From Enterococcus avium ATCC 14025 (GTDB lineage Bacteria; Bacillota; Bacilli; Lactobacillales; Enterococcaceae), in assembly GCF_000406965.1 (NCBI RefSeq), contig NZ_KE136365.1, forward strand, positions 304,175-368,174: 64,000 nucleotides of DNA, in the 5' to 3' direction. Under the pieces are notes generated by a model. It worked only from the letters and a program-made list of their open reading frames with translations. It had not been told where the DNA came from and ran no database searches. The position numbers were made by a program, and so were the translations under genes. This document shows, piece by piece, positions 22,707 to 32,266 of this stretch (within the stretch, counting starts at the first letter, position 1; every line of letters starts with the position of its first letter).

Positions 22707-24242
22707 TTGGATTATGAATTATTTGAATCCGCGATTAAAAATAAACTTTTATTATTAGATATTGTTTACCAAGCAGGAGATTGGGTAAAAATACCAACCT
22801 TGTGTTTTAAAACGGAAATAGGTGAAAAAAATGTCGTTAAAATTATGGAGGAAATTAATGAGGATCTGATTCAGATGACACTTTTGAAGGAAGCTTCTGG
22901 AACGATCGATTATATCAAAGGGAAAGGATTCCTTTTCACTGGAGCAGAACTTGATTATAAAAAACTCACCCTTTATATTTTGAAGCAATCTTTGATCTTT
23001 AACTTGCTTCAAGAATTGTTTCTCAGCAGTCAAGTGATTACTTCAGATATTCTTAATAATTACTTTGTTAGCGAGAGTACCCTAAGGCGCAAAGTTTTAC
23101 AAATCAATGAGTTTGTCGCACCCTACCATTTATCCTTGAAATACAGTACTAAGCAGCTAAAAATCACCGGTAAAGAGATCAACATCCGCTATTTTGGATA
23201 CCAATTCTTCTGGACTTTCTATACGGGGGTTGCTTGGCCATTTTCTAATGTAGACCAAAAGAAAATCGACGGATACGTAAGGTATGCCCTAAAGAATTAT
23301 GATTTAGCTAAAAAAAATACCTTAACAATTGATTTTTCTTATATGTTTGCATTGAATGTTTCACGCTTCCATTTGAAACATCCGATCAATGATGAGGATA
23401 TTCCAGCTTACATTAAGAAAATCAGCCAACGTCAGCTTTTTCCACGTTCAACATTTTATACGAATTTTCAAAAGGAGTTTTTTCTCTCTGATTCTGAGAT
23501 TGATTACGTTGGGCTCCTGTTTCAATGTCGAGCGCAGTTTTATATTAGAAAAGACAATTTAAAAGAAGTTATCCAATTGCATCGCGAGCTCGAAACGCCA
23601 ATCTATCAGCTATATACTCTCTTTACTGATGAAACAAATATCATGTATACACCAGTAAAAGATGAATTGAACTTAAAGCTTTGTCACTCAATCATTTTAT
23701 CAACTTTTTTACATGCGACCTTTTTCGAAAATTTTATTTCTGTCGCTTCTGGCTATGATCTTTCCTATTTTTACCAGAAAAAGTACCCACACCTTTATAA
23801 TTATATGAAGGATGTTCTTAAGAAAATGCGCGAAAAATCTGATTCACCAGTGTTAGACAATACGGAATTTCTCTTGCCGAGATTTTGTGAAGCCTTCTCT
23901 GCGATTAATATTTTTACTAAGTTCGAACCAGAGGTCATCGTAAAAATTGATACAAACCTAACGATGGCCTTAGAATATATTCTGGCTCAAAAATTGGAGC
24001 AAATTTTCCAAAACTTTTTCAATGTTCGTTTTCTATCTTTTATTGAAGTTGATCAAACCGAAGATCAAACATTTGATATGGTCTTTTCTTCAATCATTCA
24101 AAATAGTGAAGATAGTCCCTATCGAGGAATCCCAGTCTATACCTTCCATCCGCAAATATCTCTTTCTGACATCACGAAAATCAACGAAATTTTAAGCAAA
24201 TATATCGAAAAGCTAGAGCGTCAAAAAGATTTGTTAGAATAA
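22707..24242 (+). CDS. Mga/EbpR-family transcriptional regulator
   Basis: 511 residues from a TTG at 22707, chosen because AGGAGG lies seven bases upstream; the in-frame ATG at 22689 precedes that site. The N-terminal third carries two helix-turn-helix units; the second is around SSQVITSDILNNYFVSESTLR. The rest matches the helical Mga body. A TATAAT box lies at 22667-22672. It runs convergently toward the pilin operon, sharing the terminator at 24245-24279. By analogy with ebpR it should activate the pilus genes at 24289-29887. It is distinct in sequence from the regulator at 6069-7562, so each locus has its own. Confidence 0.8.
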   Translation: MDYELFESAIKNKLLLLDIVYQAGDWVKIPTLCFKTEIGEKNVVKIMEEINEDLIQMTLLKEASGTIDYIKGKGFLFTGAELDYKKLTLYILKQSLIFNLLQELFLSSQVITSDILNNYFVSESTLRRKVLQINEFVAPYHLSLKYSTKQLKITGKEINIRYFGYQFFWTFYTGVAWPFSNVDQKKIDGYVRYALKNYDLAKKNTLTIDFSYMFALNVSRFHLKHPINDEDIPAYIKKISQRQLFPRSTFYTNFQKEFFLSDSEIDYVGLLFQCRAQFYIRKDNLKEVIQLHRELETPIYQLYTLFTDETNIMYTPVKDELNLKLCHSIILSTFLHATFFENFISVASGYDLSYFYQKKYPHLYNYMKDVLKKMREKSDSPVLDNTEFLLPRFCEAFSAINIFTKFEPEVIVKIDTNLTMALEYILAQKLEQIFQNFFNVRFLSFIEVDQTEDQTFDMVFSSIIQNSEDSPYRGIPVYTFHPQISLSDITKINEILSKYIEKLERQKDLLE

Positions 24243-24244
24243 TA

Positions 24245-24279
24245 AACAGTGCCGTATCTCTCATGGATACGGCACTGTT
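24245..24279. terminator. Bidirectional terminator between Mga-like gene and pilin operon
   Basis: Perfect 14-bp stem AACAGTGCCGTATC/GATACGGCACTGTT (24245-24258 with 24266-24279), placed between two convergent stop codons. Confidence 0.85.
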
Positions 24280-24288
24280 ATAGCTTGC

Positions 24289-25941
24289 TTATACTGTTTG
24301 TTCGCGAACTTTACGATATTTAATGATTGCGAACAGCATTAATCCCAATCCAATAACTAGGAAGGCGATAATCCCTTGTCCACCTGTTGATGGTAAGAAG
24401 CCGCCTTGAGAAACGTTCGGAATTTTCAATCTTGTTGTTTCTTCATATGAATTATTTTTGATTTCAAATTGAACATCATCTGCTAATTTAATGAACCCAT
24501 TAGGTGCTTTTGTTTCTCTCAAGAAGTAAGTTCCTTTTTCTAACCCAGTTACTTCAATTTTTCCATCATTTCCAGTAGTGAATTTCTTAGCATCGGCTAA
24601 GCTTCCGCCACTAGGTAGTTCTGTCTAAACTGGAGTACCTCCGTCTACAGCTTGCTTCAAAAATTCTTCTTTGCCGTTATTTTTGCGAATCACAACGAAC
24701 TCTGCTCCAGCCAACGTTTGATTCTCTTTACCACTTTCATGTTTTAAGAATTTGTGTCCGCCAGTTCCAAAGCCTGGAGGAGGATTAAGAACGTTCCGAT
24801 TATCATCAGTATCCCCATCACGAGTCATCTGAACCACAAAATTATTGTTGATTTCTTGATCTACAGGCGTATATTCTGTCATGCTCACGCCATAGGTTAT
24901 TTCTAATTTTTTCCCAGCAAATTGCTTCAAATACTCAGCAGTTGTCTTAGATTTTGTATATTCAGTCGCATTACTCACACTTGTTTCAGCATTCAAATTA
25001 GCTGTCAAAGTGAAACCGGCATAATTTGAATATGGAGTCACTGTGTTTTTAGAATTCAAGATCATATGAGTATAAAATGTTGTTAATTCAGTATCACTCA
25101 ACTCAACACCGCCGATGACAATCTTTGAAATTCCTTCAAATTTCACACCTTTTTGGGACACCTGATCGTCAAGTACAAATTTATTGTAGCGTGTTTGCTC
25201 TACACCAGCCTCTGTCAAAATTTCACCAATTTGGCTTGGGAAGGTGAATGATGCTTTATAGTTGATCCGTTTTCCTACTTCAAACGTATAGAACGTTTCG
25301 CCTGCCGGAACACCCTCTAATGCTTTACCTGCTTCATCAACTAAGATCTTTTCAGGTTTTTCTTTATCATCGATCTTATTTTTTGGATATAAATGAATCG
25401 TACTTAGTTCATTTGCACCATCCATTGCAGGTAAAACTAGAATAATTGGATTTGAATAGGTAGTGTAGCCTGCTGGTAGTGTTTCTTCAAAATAGTACAC
25501 CTTATAAATTCCGCCAGCTGTTCGTTTTTCTAACGTAGGGAAGGTCACATTCCCGTTAGCATCAGTAACATCACTTGCTACATTTGTCGCATTTCCTTTA
25601 TCCAAAACGAATGTCTGCATCAACGCTTCGGTTTTCGTTTTTGCTACAGCGTCTGTTTCGCTTCCAGTTAGCCCCAGCTTACTATAAAAATCTTCAGTGA
25701 CATCCCATGCGGTAAAAGTTACACCTGGTAATCCTTGATAATGATCGAACTCATTCATTTCTTTACCTGTGTTAGCTATTGCTGTGTTAGGAAATTCATC
25801 CATTTTCTTTTTATGCAATGTTACTGATACGGTTTCCCCAGCAGCCTTTGCATTCTCGCTCAGACCAAACACCCCTGTTAGTAGTGGTACGAGACATATA
25901 ATTGCTGTTAATAGTCCTGTCCATTTCACTTTATGTTTCAT
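24289..25941 (-). pseudogene. Major pilin interrupted by an in-frame amber codon
   Basis: One continuous frame of 551 codons, apart from a TAG at 24625-24627 (codon 439). The first part has a signal peptide ending AKA, the pilin motif HLYPKN (candidate Lys187) and Cna-B domains. After the stop the same frame continues through ELPSGGSLADAKKF, an E-box (YFLRETKAPNGF) and LPSTG with membrane helix and RYRK-like tail. It aligns throughout with the intact pilin at 3226-4905. The truncated 438-residue product would be exported but could not be sorted or polymerised through its own LPSTG. The start overlaps the minor pilin stop by one base (TAATG). CAG or TGG to TAG are the likely single-base causes; a base-call error or suppression remains possible. 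Confidence 0.88.
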
Positions 25942-26654
25942 TATTTTTTCCCCCTATATTTTTGAGTCTTTTTCAAACCCATAATTGCTGAAATAAGTAG
26001 TACCCCGCCAAGTAATGAGTAGCTTTTTACGAAATCATTCGTTTGCGGCAATGTTTTATGCGAAGTGACTGCTGACGCTTTAGGATTTTCTGTTTGCTTG
26101 GCCACTTCACCTGGTGGTACAGTTGTCACCGGATCTTGTTGTTCCGCATATTTTCCATAAACCATCACTTTGAATGTTTCTATATTGGAGTCAATAGCGT
26201 ACTGTGGAAAGAATAAGACAATTGGTAGAAAACGAAATTTTCCGGTTTCTCCGCTAGCTAAAATAAGATACGCCGCATCCTTATTGTCTTGATAGCGCGG
26301 AAGTAGGAACTTTGCTTCTCCTTCGCTATTGACAACTAAAGGTTCTTCTCCCAGTGCTTTTAGATCTTGTGTTCGAATAAAGCTCTGCATTTCCTCCTTG
26401 AGAACATTTTTATCCAGCAGATACTCTTTTGCTTCTTTTTCAGACATCGTGGTCGAATGACGCCAGCTAGTTAAGTCATAGATAGTAAAGTTCAAATGAT
26501 CCGTCCCCTGAACTTTCTCTCCTTCTTTTTGTCTTGTATTTATTATTACTTCAACTTTTTCATTAGATGATGCTGCCGAGACAGATGTAGTCAGTCCGAC
26601 TGCTCCAGCAAAGATTACCAGAAGAGACAAGAAAAAAAGATGATATTTTCTCAT
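25941..26654 (-). CDS. Minor (basal) pilin with LPQTN sorting signal
   Basis: 237 residues. The signal peptide ends SVSAAS. The mature domain shares LNFTIYDLTSWR and AAYLILASGETGKFRFLPI with the paralogue at 4917-5663. The C-terminus has LPQTN, a hydrophobic helix and a KKTQKYRGKK tail; Asn replaces the usual Gly of LPxTG. The gene starts two bases after the VWA adhesin stop and overlaps the major pilin start, so translation of the three is coupled. Role by position: the small EbpB-like subunit that ends the pilus at the cell wall. Confidence 0.82.
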   Translation of the reverse strand: MRKYHLFFLSLLVIFAGAVGLTTSVSAASSNEKVEVIINTRQKEGEKVQGTDHLNFTIYDLTSWRHSTTMSEKEAKEYLLDKNVLKEEMQSFIRTQDLKALGEEPLVVNSEGEAKFLLPRYQDNKDAAYLILASGETGKFRFLPIVLFFPQYAIDSNIETFKVMVYGKYAEQQDPVTTVPPGEVAKQTENPKASAVTSHKTLPQTNDFVKSYSLLGGVLLISAIMGLKKTQKYRGKK

Positions 26655-26656
26655 GT

Positions 26657-29600
26657 TTAGCCCCTCCTTCGATCAACATACCAATAGATCGCACCCAATC
26701 CACTACCTATTACTAGGCAAATACTCGACGCTAATATGAAGTAACGATTGCCAAAACTTCCTGTTTTCGGCAATGCACCAAATTGTCTTTTATTTTTCAC
26801 CTTCACAGTAATAGTATTTTCTGTTGAATTTAGATCAACTGAGCTGGTTAACAACGGATGCGTTTCTATTGAAGCAAGAGCGTTATCAAAAATACTAATA
26901 GCAACCTCTTTATCCAAACCGATATAGTTATCAGGTGCAGTCACTTCTTTTAAGAAATAATTACCTGGCTCCAACCCTGTAAAAGTGAAAGTAGAACCTG
27001 TAGAAATCGTCTTATTATAAGTCCCCGATGAATTCCTCAATCGGAACGCAGCACCTTCTATTTCTGTTCCTTGATCATTGGTCTTTATAACCGTTAATTT
27101 AAATTCCTTCAATTCATTTACGATCGTTTTAATCGTTGAAGTAGCAATGACCCCCGTTCCATCCGTTCTCTCTGCAACTACAACTGTGAAATCGTCACAC
27201 TTTTTGAAGCCTTCCGGAACAAATGTTTCGCTTACACGATAGATGCCTGCAGGAAGGTTAGTGAATTTAACAACACCCTCATTGTCAGGTGCAACATCTT
27301 TTGCAACTTCCAGATTTTTTCGCGTTTCTGTCAAAGTAAATTTTGGCCGTTTCTCATCTGAAACAGTAAATGGTTGTTCATTTTCCATTACTTTCTTAAA
27401 TGAAAAGTCGGTAGTCAGCAATCGATTCGTGATAGTTATTCCTGCTGAATCTAGATTACTAGATGTAAAACTCTCCTGACTGTAAGTTGGATTGGCGTAA
27501 CTCGGTACTCTATTCTTATCTCCAATTCTTTCAATAACTCGGTATTCAATCGTGGAATTTCCAGAAACTGCTGGAAACTGGTTCGTCCAAGTATTTTTTT
27601 CATTTAAACTAACCTCGTGTAAATCAACCCATTGAGTCCCATCTTTTCTTTGCAAGACGGCCCTTACCTCTTGACGAAGTCCCCAGCGATTATTAGCATC
27701 ATTTGACCAGACCTTTTTAACTGGAATGACAAAATCTTCATTCACAGCTCGAACAGAAGGTACACCAAAATCTAAAATATCTGTTGTACGGTCAGGTGAA
27801 ACTTGTAACGTTGTTTTTCCATTAGCTGGGTACCATTTCCCTGAAACAAAGCTGGAATCTTCCGTCTTCAAACGTACTTTATAATTAATTTCAATTTCCT
27901 GATTGCCATAAAGATTGATATTCGTCACTTTTACTTTTCTTGAGTTCGAACTGTCGACTATTGCCATCCTGTCAGCATCAATAGCCTTCGTGCCTACTCC
28001 ATTCTTTAATGAAACATCCTTTACAGTTGGCGTTTCAACCAGCTCTACCATATCGCCCAACGGATCTTCAATCACACCGTGTTCAACAGTCGTAAGCGTC
28101 GATTCAAACCAGTCTTGGAAGGAATCGTCAAAATCTTTAAGATCCTTTGCTTGATAGAAATAGTAATCTTTTTCTGAACTACCAGTAGTATTAGACCTTT
28201 GAGTGGTCATTTTATAGAGACCTTTTATCAGATCAGCCGGACTATGATATTCTAGAGGCCCACCATAAGTTCCCATAGCGATTGCTTGAATTTCGATACC
28301 TGCATCTCTTAGATCGGCCGCCTGTGAATTGGCCATGTCTAAGTGAGAGTTGATTTTTAGAGGCGTTCCACCTCCTGCATTAGTGATAGTGAATGTTCTA
28401 TCCATAATGGGAGGATTTAAATTACTCAAAACATAAAGAGATGTAGAACCATTTGACTGTAAAGGATCTCCCGCTTCACTGGCGATATAGTTGGTGATTC
28501 TTACTTGAGAAGGAAAGATCGCAGGATCACTTTTCCCTGCAGTCGGTTTCCTACTACTATTCGGTGCGCCATCAGTTAAAAGAAAGATGACTTTTCTTCG
28601 CCCATCATTTGTTGCAAGTAATTTTTTTTGTGCCTCGATCAAGCCTCCTTGGGTATAAGTCTGATGACTTTGTGTGCTAGCAGATTGGTATTTCGATACC
28701 AATTGATCCCAGTCAGCATATCGCGCGGATAAATTAGAAGTGCTGATTATCTCACTCCCAAATACGACACCACCAATTTTCAGATAACCTAAATTATCTG
28801 GCACATTACTTTTAAACTGATTGATTACCTTTTTTAGGGATTCAACAGAAACTTCTTTTCGCTGTTTCCCACTAATTAAATAAGTTGATTCAGTGAAAGT
28901 CATGGATGCGGAATTATCCAATACAAACATGACATCAACACCTGGCTTGGTTAAAGAGTCACCTCGGACATTTAACCGTACATTAAACTCATCCTCCTTA
29001 GCAGTTTCAGTTGCATATTTTCGTAAGGCGATATCCCCTTGCGCCTTTTCACCTACTCCGTAGTAAATATAAGAGTTCTTATAGTTGTCTGTAGACGTGT
29101 TCCAGCTTTGTACACCGTCCCAAACATTTGCCGCTGCGTTATCCTTTCCGCCTTGGTGATTGATCACGTTCGTCTGACCGGTTGGCTGCCAAGAGTATTG
29201 TGGATATTCCCCATTATCCGTTTTATAACTTGGTGCCTTATTCGTGTACGAACTTCCACGAGCTAAACTACTAGTCGTTATTCCAGATAATGGTGACAGA
29301 GTATTTTGTTCTGAGTATAGTGAATAGCTACTTACGGTTGGTGAATCTGCGTCACTAGCTGAACTACTGGCAGACTCTTTTTTCGAATTTTTTGAACTGT
29401 CCGTTTTATCCATTTCCAACAACATAGGCTCAGCTAATCCAAGAATATCTGTGTCAGAACCATTTTTATTTTGTTCGTTTTGTTCATTTAGTTCGATGAA
29501 TAATTTAAGTTTCTTCTCTTTCTTAGGAAGTACGATTTCCAATTCATAGTTTGCTGAAGATGTAAATTCTTTTTCATTCAACCAATCATCTTTTTTTTCC

Positions 29601-29887
29601 ATTCCATCGATTACAGGATACTCGATTACTTGATCGCTCTCTGTTAATATTTTTAGCTTTAAACGACTTTTTTTTTGCTCACTGTCAGCTTCTCGTTTCA
29701 TCTTGATTCGAAAAACATTTCCTTCTTCTGTTAGCTCCGTTTCATAAGAAACGTTCAGAAAGGTCTCATCAATTAAAACTTTTGTATTTGTTTCTGCAAA
29801 TGTTCGTGTCCTCACACCCAGCAAACCCGTCAAACTTGAAAAAATGACTCCTAATACAATAAGAAACTGCAGTTTTCTCCTAAGCAT
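26657..29887 (-). CDS. VWA-domain pilus tip adhesin, LPKTG-anchored
   Basis: 1076 residues from the ATG at 29887, with AAAGGAGGT six bases upstream; an in-frame GTG at 29905 precedes that site. A signal peptide (LRRKLQFLIVLGVIFSSLTG) is followed by a charged domain, GQTNVINHQGG, and a VWA domain with metal site DNSAS in FVLDNSASM and the strand FLLTDGAPN. Cna-B domains follow (from IPVKKVW; later E-boxes YRVSETFVPEGFKK and YFLKEVTAPDNY) and LPKTG with helix and basic tail. It is the first gene of the adhesin-minor-major order typical of ebpABC. The sortase C expected after the major pilin is missing here; the Mga-like gene lies there instead. Confidence 0.92.
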   Translation of the reverse strand: MLRRKLQFLIVLGVIFSSLTGLLGVRTRTFAETNTKVLIDETFLNVSYETELTEEGNVFRIKMKREADSEQKKSRLKLKILTESDQVIEYPVIDGMEKKDDWLNEKEFTSSANYELEIVLPKKEKKLKLFIELNEQNEQNKNGSDTDILGLAEPMLLEMDKTDSSKNSKKESASSSASDADSPTVSSYSLYSEQNTLSPLSGITTSSLARGSSYTNKAPSYKTDNGEYPQYSWQPTGQTNVINHQGGKDNAAANVWDGVQSWNTSTDNYKNSYIYYGVGEKAQGDIALRKYATETAKEDEFNVRLNVRGDSLTKPGVDVMFVLDNSASMTFTESTYLISGKQRKEVSVESLKKVINQFKSNVPDNLGYLKIGGVVFGSEIISTSNLSARYADWDQLVSKYQSASTQSHQTYTQGGLIEAQKKLLATNDGRRKVIFLLTDGAPNSSRKPTAGKSDPAIFPSQVRITNYIASEAGDPLQSNGSTSLYVLSNLNPPIMDRTFTITNAGGGTPLKINSHLDMANSQAADLRDAGIEIQAIAMGTYGGPLEYHSPADLIKGLYKMTTQRSNTTGSSEKDYYFYQAKDLKDFDDSFQDWFESTLTTVEHGVIEDPLGDMVELVETPTVKDVSLKNGVGTKAIDADRMAIVDSSNSRKVKVTNINLYGNQEIEINYKVRLKTEDSSFVSGKWYPANGKTTLQVSPDRTTDILDFGVPSVRAVNEDFVIPVKKVWSNDANNRWGLRQEVRAVLQRKDGTQWVDLHEVSLNEKNTWTNQFPAVSGNSTIEYRVIERIGDKNRVPSYANPTYSQESFTSSNLDSAGITITNRLLTTDFSFKKVMENEQPFTVSDEKRPKFTLTETRKNLEVAKDVAPDNEGVVKFTNLPAGIYRVSETFVPEGFKKCDDFTVVVAERTDGTGVIATSTIKTIVNELKEFKLTVIKTNDQGTEIEGAAFRLRNSSGTYNKTISTGSTFTFTGLEPGNYFLKEVTAPDNYIGLDKEVAISIFDNALASIETHPLLTSSVDLNSTENTITVKVKNKRQFGALPKTGSFGNRYFILASSICLVIGSGLGAIYWYVDRRRG

Positions 29888-30467
29888 ATTTTTACCTCCT
29901 TTCACCCTAAAGTACCGCTACCAGTGTTATTATCTTATAAGATAAAATAAGTATTTACAAATTTAAAATTAATTTAATTTTTGTTATTTATTAACTTTAA
30001 AAAGATGGGAAAACACCTGGTAACACATCTATTCCAATCTGTCTATCGTTATTAGACTCATTTCTTTTAACATCAATTAAAAAATTGAGTATTCATTTTA
30101 TTAATATTAAGTTAATTTAATGGTTTTTAATGATGCAGTTTTTTTATAATTGTTTAAAAAACGCCAGTATAAAGCGATATATTAGAAAAATAAGAGTATA
30201 TTAAGTTGTTTCACTCTATTTTTATATCTCGATATTAACCATTTTTCTGTCTATTAAGAATTAATAGTTTATATTTACCGACCAATACTTATATGTAAGG
30301 GGTAAAACAAATCCAAATACTTTATTTCATCTAAAACGATAGTTATCGTTATTTTTAATGCTTTGTATCGTTCGATTCCATCGTTACAAAAACCGAAAAA
30401 AATGTTTTTTATTAAAGCTAGGAAAACTCATAATAGAAAAAATCTATTATCTATTCATTGCACAATT

Positions 30468-30509
30468 AAAAGAGGGGATGACAAAAATAATTGCCATCCC
30501 CTCTTTTTT
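30468..30509. terminator. Orphan bidirectional terminator hairpin
   Basis: Perfect 13-bp stem AAAAGAGGGGATG/CATCCCCTCTTTT (30468-30480 with 30495-30507) with a T run on each strand. No annotated gene ends here, so it may close an unrecognised small RNA or a lost gene. Confidence 0.65.
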
Positions 30510-31027
30510 GAATATTCGGCATTCTAGAGATTCTTTCAATTTGAAACAAATCTTAAGTTAATCGTGAACAAGCTTTTACTAAACGGTCGTTAATCTTTAA
30601 GCTGGTACAAAGGAGTTGTAATTACTCTTTGATAGATTAAAAAAGAATCGGTTCAACGGCTGTATTTTCCTAAAAACAATTAGAACAGCACTGGTTTTGA
30701 ATCTTTAAAAAGCCAAATTAACTTAGTCATCATCAAACTTCTCTCTTCCTTTTCCTTTCTGCCTTAATTAAATCCCTTTCAATTTTTATCCTATTCAAAC
30801 GCTTCTTCCACTTTATTTTTATAACTAATGAAAAGTTCTTTTCACTTGGCTTAAAACAACAGCATTTATCTACTATTGTTTTTGAAATTGAATTATTTTA
30901 ACTTTAAAGCAACCTATCTAGTCAAAATTTTTCCCTAATATTTTTTATTTTCTCAGTAAATTGGGTCGCTAAAAAAGACCCTTCAAGCCACTATTTTCTC
31001 AGCACTTGAACGATCCAGTAAATGAAC

Positions 31028-31057
31028 GATAGCCCGCTCAATCAAGAGCGGGCTATC
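31028..31057. repeat. Perfect 12-bp inverted repeat, orphan
   Basis: GATAGCCCGCTC/GAGCGGGCTATC with a six-base loop AATCAA. It is GC-rich against an AT-rich background and lacks a T run on either side, so it is not a standard terminator. Confidence 0.6.
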
Positions 31058-31350
31058 TAACTAATCAATATTTGTTATTCTAAAGTTGAGGGTGTTGACT
31101 ATTACTAAAAATTAACTATTTCTCGTTTAAACGATGTATTCCCAAATCCTACTAATACATCCTTGTAACCCTTTAGTTACGCCAGTTTGATTAAATTTCA
31201 TCAAAATGAGTTAAAGTATCGCATAAAAATATTTTTTGTATTTTTTTATTTTAGCATACTTTTAGATAATTGAAGATATTAAATCAGAATATTATTCAAT
31301 TCTTTTTACTAATTTAATAACTTTATAGGAGTAAAACTTTTCGTTCGCTG

Positions 31351-31522
31351 TCACTCTTGACACTTGAGAACTTCTATAATGTATTGCCAAAATCCAAAAC
31401 GCCTTTCAAAGCTAGTCATCTCAAGATGCTCCAGATGGTTGATACATTCTCTAATCTTCATCATCAGTTTTTGACTTGTTTCATTATCACCTTTCTTATA
31501 TATTTTCAAAATCAGCCATCAT
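31351..31522 (-). pseudogene. Decayed C-terminal gene fragment (possibly MerR-like)
   Basis: The minus strand reads MMADFENI, then after a one-base shift YKKGDNETSQKLMMKIRE, CINHLEHLEMTSFE and RRFGFWQYIIEVLKCQE before a stop at 31351-31353. The helical, charged pattern with KKGDNETS looks like the effector-side coiled coil of a MerR-type regulator, but this is tentative. No DNA-binding domain or ribosome site precedes it. It is divergent from the TetR-ABC operon. Confidence 0.4.
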
Positions 31523-31596
31523 CGTTATCAAAAATTCTTTATTCAAAAAAATTCTTATTTATCTCCATGCTGGATGAATCATCTAAAAAAATTATA

Positions 31597-31625
31597 TTGA
31601 CATTGAGCAAGGATCATTATACGAT
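31597..31625 (+). promoter_or_regulatory. Promoter of the TetR-ABC exporter operon
   Basis: -35 TTGACA (31597-31602), 17-base spacer and -10 TACGAT (31620-31625), about 50 bp before the TetR start. Confidence 0.75.
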
Positions 31626-31660
31626 TTATATGACCGAAAAATGTTTTTGGTCATATAAAT
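31624..31660 (+). promoter_or_regulatory. Palindromic operator, likely TetR target
   Basis: Perfect 12-base arms ATTTATATGACC (31624-31635) and GGTCATATAAAT (31649-31660) around a 13-base centre. It begins at the -10 box and covers the transcription start, the expected place for autorepression by the TetR-type protein encoded next. Confidence 0.75.
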
Positions 31661-31676
31661 GCAATTGGAGGATTCT

Positions 31677-32264
31677 ATGCCAAAATTTAGTAAGCATGAA
31701 AAACAACTCATTTCACAAAAATTATTGACTGTCGCAGAAAAACTTTTCTGTGAATATGGATTAAAAAAAGTAACTGTCGCAGAAATCACTAAAGCAGCTG
31801 CAATCGCTAAGGGCTCTTTCTATGCTTTTTATCCCAATAAAGAAGAACTCTATTTTCATATATTAGTGAATTGCCAAAAAGACATGTGGCAAAAAATGGA
31901 TTGCTACTTGAAGCAAAATCATATGTTAAAGCAAAGAGAATTGGTAAAAAAAACAATGATTTATCTGTTCGAATTACTCCCGCAATATCCTTTAATCAAA
32001 AAAACAGACAGTGAAACGATGGCTGTATTATTCCGGAAGTTACCATCTAAAGTGATCGAAAATCATTCTAGTGAAGATGCTGAAGCCTTAAATCTTTTTA
32101 TGGATTACGGTGTTCGATTTACTCAACCTATTGATGTAGTTACAAAGGCATTCCAAGCACTCTATGGAGTGATCATTTTATTAGAAAAAGAGGATGAAGG
32201 GCTACGTTGGCAAGTATTGACTGTGATGATGAATGGTTTAATCAATGAATTAGTGGAGGAATAA
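31677..32264 (+). CDS. TetR-family transcriptional regulator
   Basis: 195 residues from the ATG at 31677, which has TTGGAGG ahead of it; an in-frame ATG at 31659 precedes that site. The N-terminal helix-turn-helix is classic (KKVTVAEITKAAAIAKGSFY, followed by AFYPNKEELY). The C-terminal ligand domain is variable. It is the first gene of an operon with an ABC ATPase and two permeases (2-bp gap, then overlaps), and sits behind a palindromic operator, so it most likely represses its own operon until a substrate of the pump binds. Confidence 0.9.
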   Translation: MPKFSKHEKQLISQKLLTVAEKLFCEYGLKKVTVAEITKAAAIAKGSFYAFYPNKEELYFHILVNCQKDMWQKMDCYLKQNHMLKQRELVKKTMIYLFELLPQYPLIKKTDSETMAVLFRKLPSKVIENHSSEDAEALNLFMDYGVRFTQPIDVVTKAFQALYGVIILLEKEDEGLRWQVLTVMMNGLINELVEE

Positions 32265-32266
32265 CG

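Larger units (their letters stand above)
29888..31350. other. 1.4-kb gene-poor AT-rich spacer
   Basis: No supported gene on either strand. It contains the promoter region of the VWA-pilin operon near 29.9-30.0 kb, an orphan terminator-like hairpin at 30468-30507 and a second perfect hairpin at 31028-31057. The stretch 30081-30360 is very AT-rich. A short open frame near 30358-30561 crosses the hairpin and looks accidental. Confidence 0.5.

Noticed and set aside
30358..30561. 67-codon plus-strand open frame
   Set aside because: It runs straight through the perfect terminator hairpin at 30468-30507, has no ribosome site and a composition expected from AT-rich spacer.
31357..31728. 123-codon plus-strand open frame overlapping the TetR promoter
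   Set aside because: It crosses the promoter, operator and TetR start, has no ribosome site, and the opposite strand shows better coding character.
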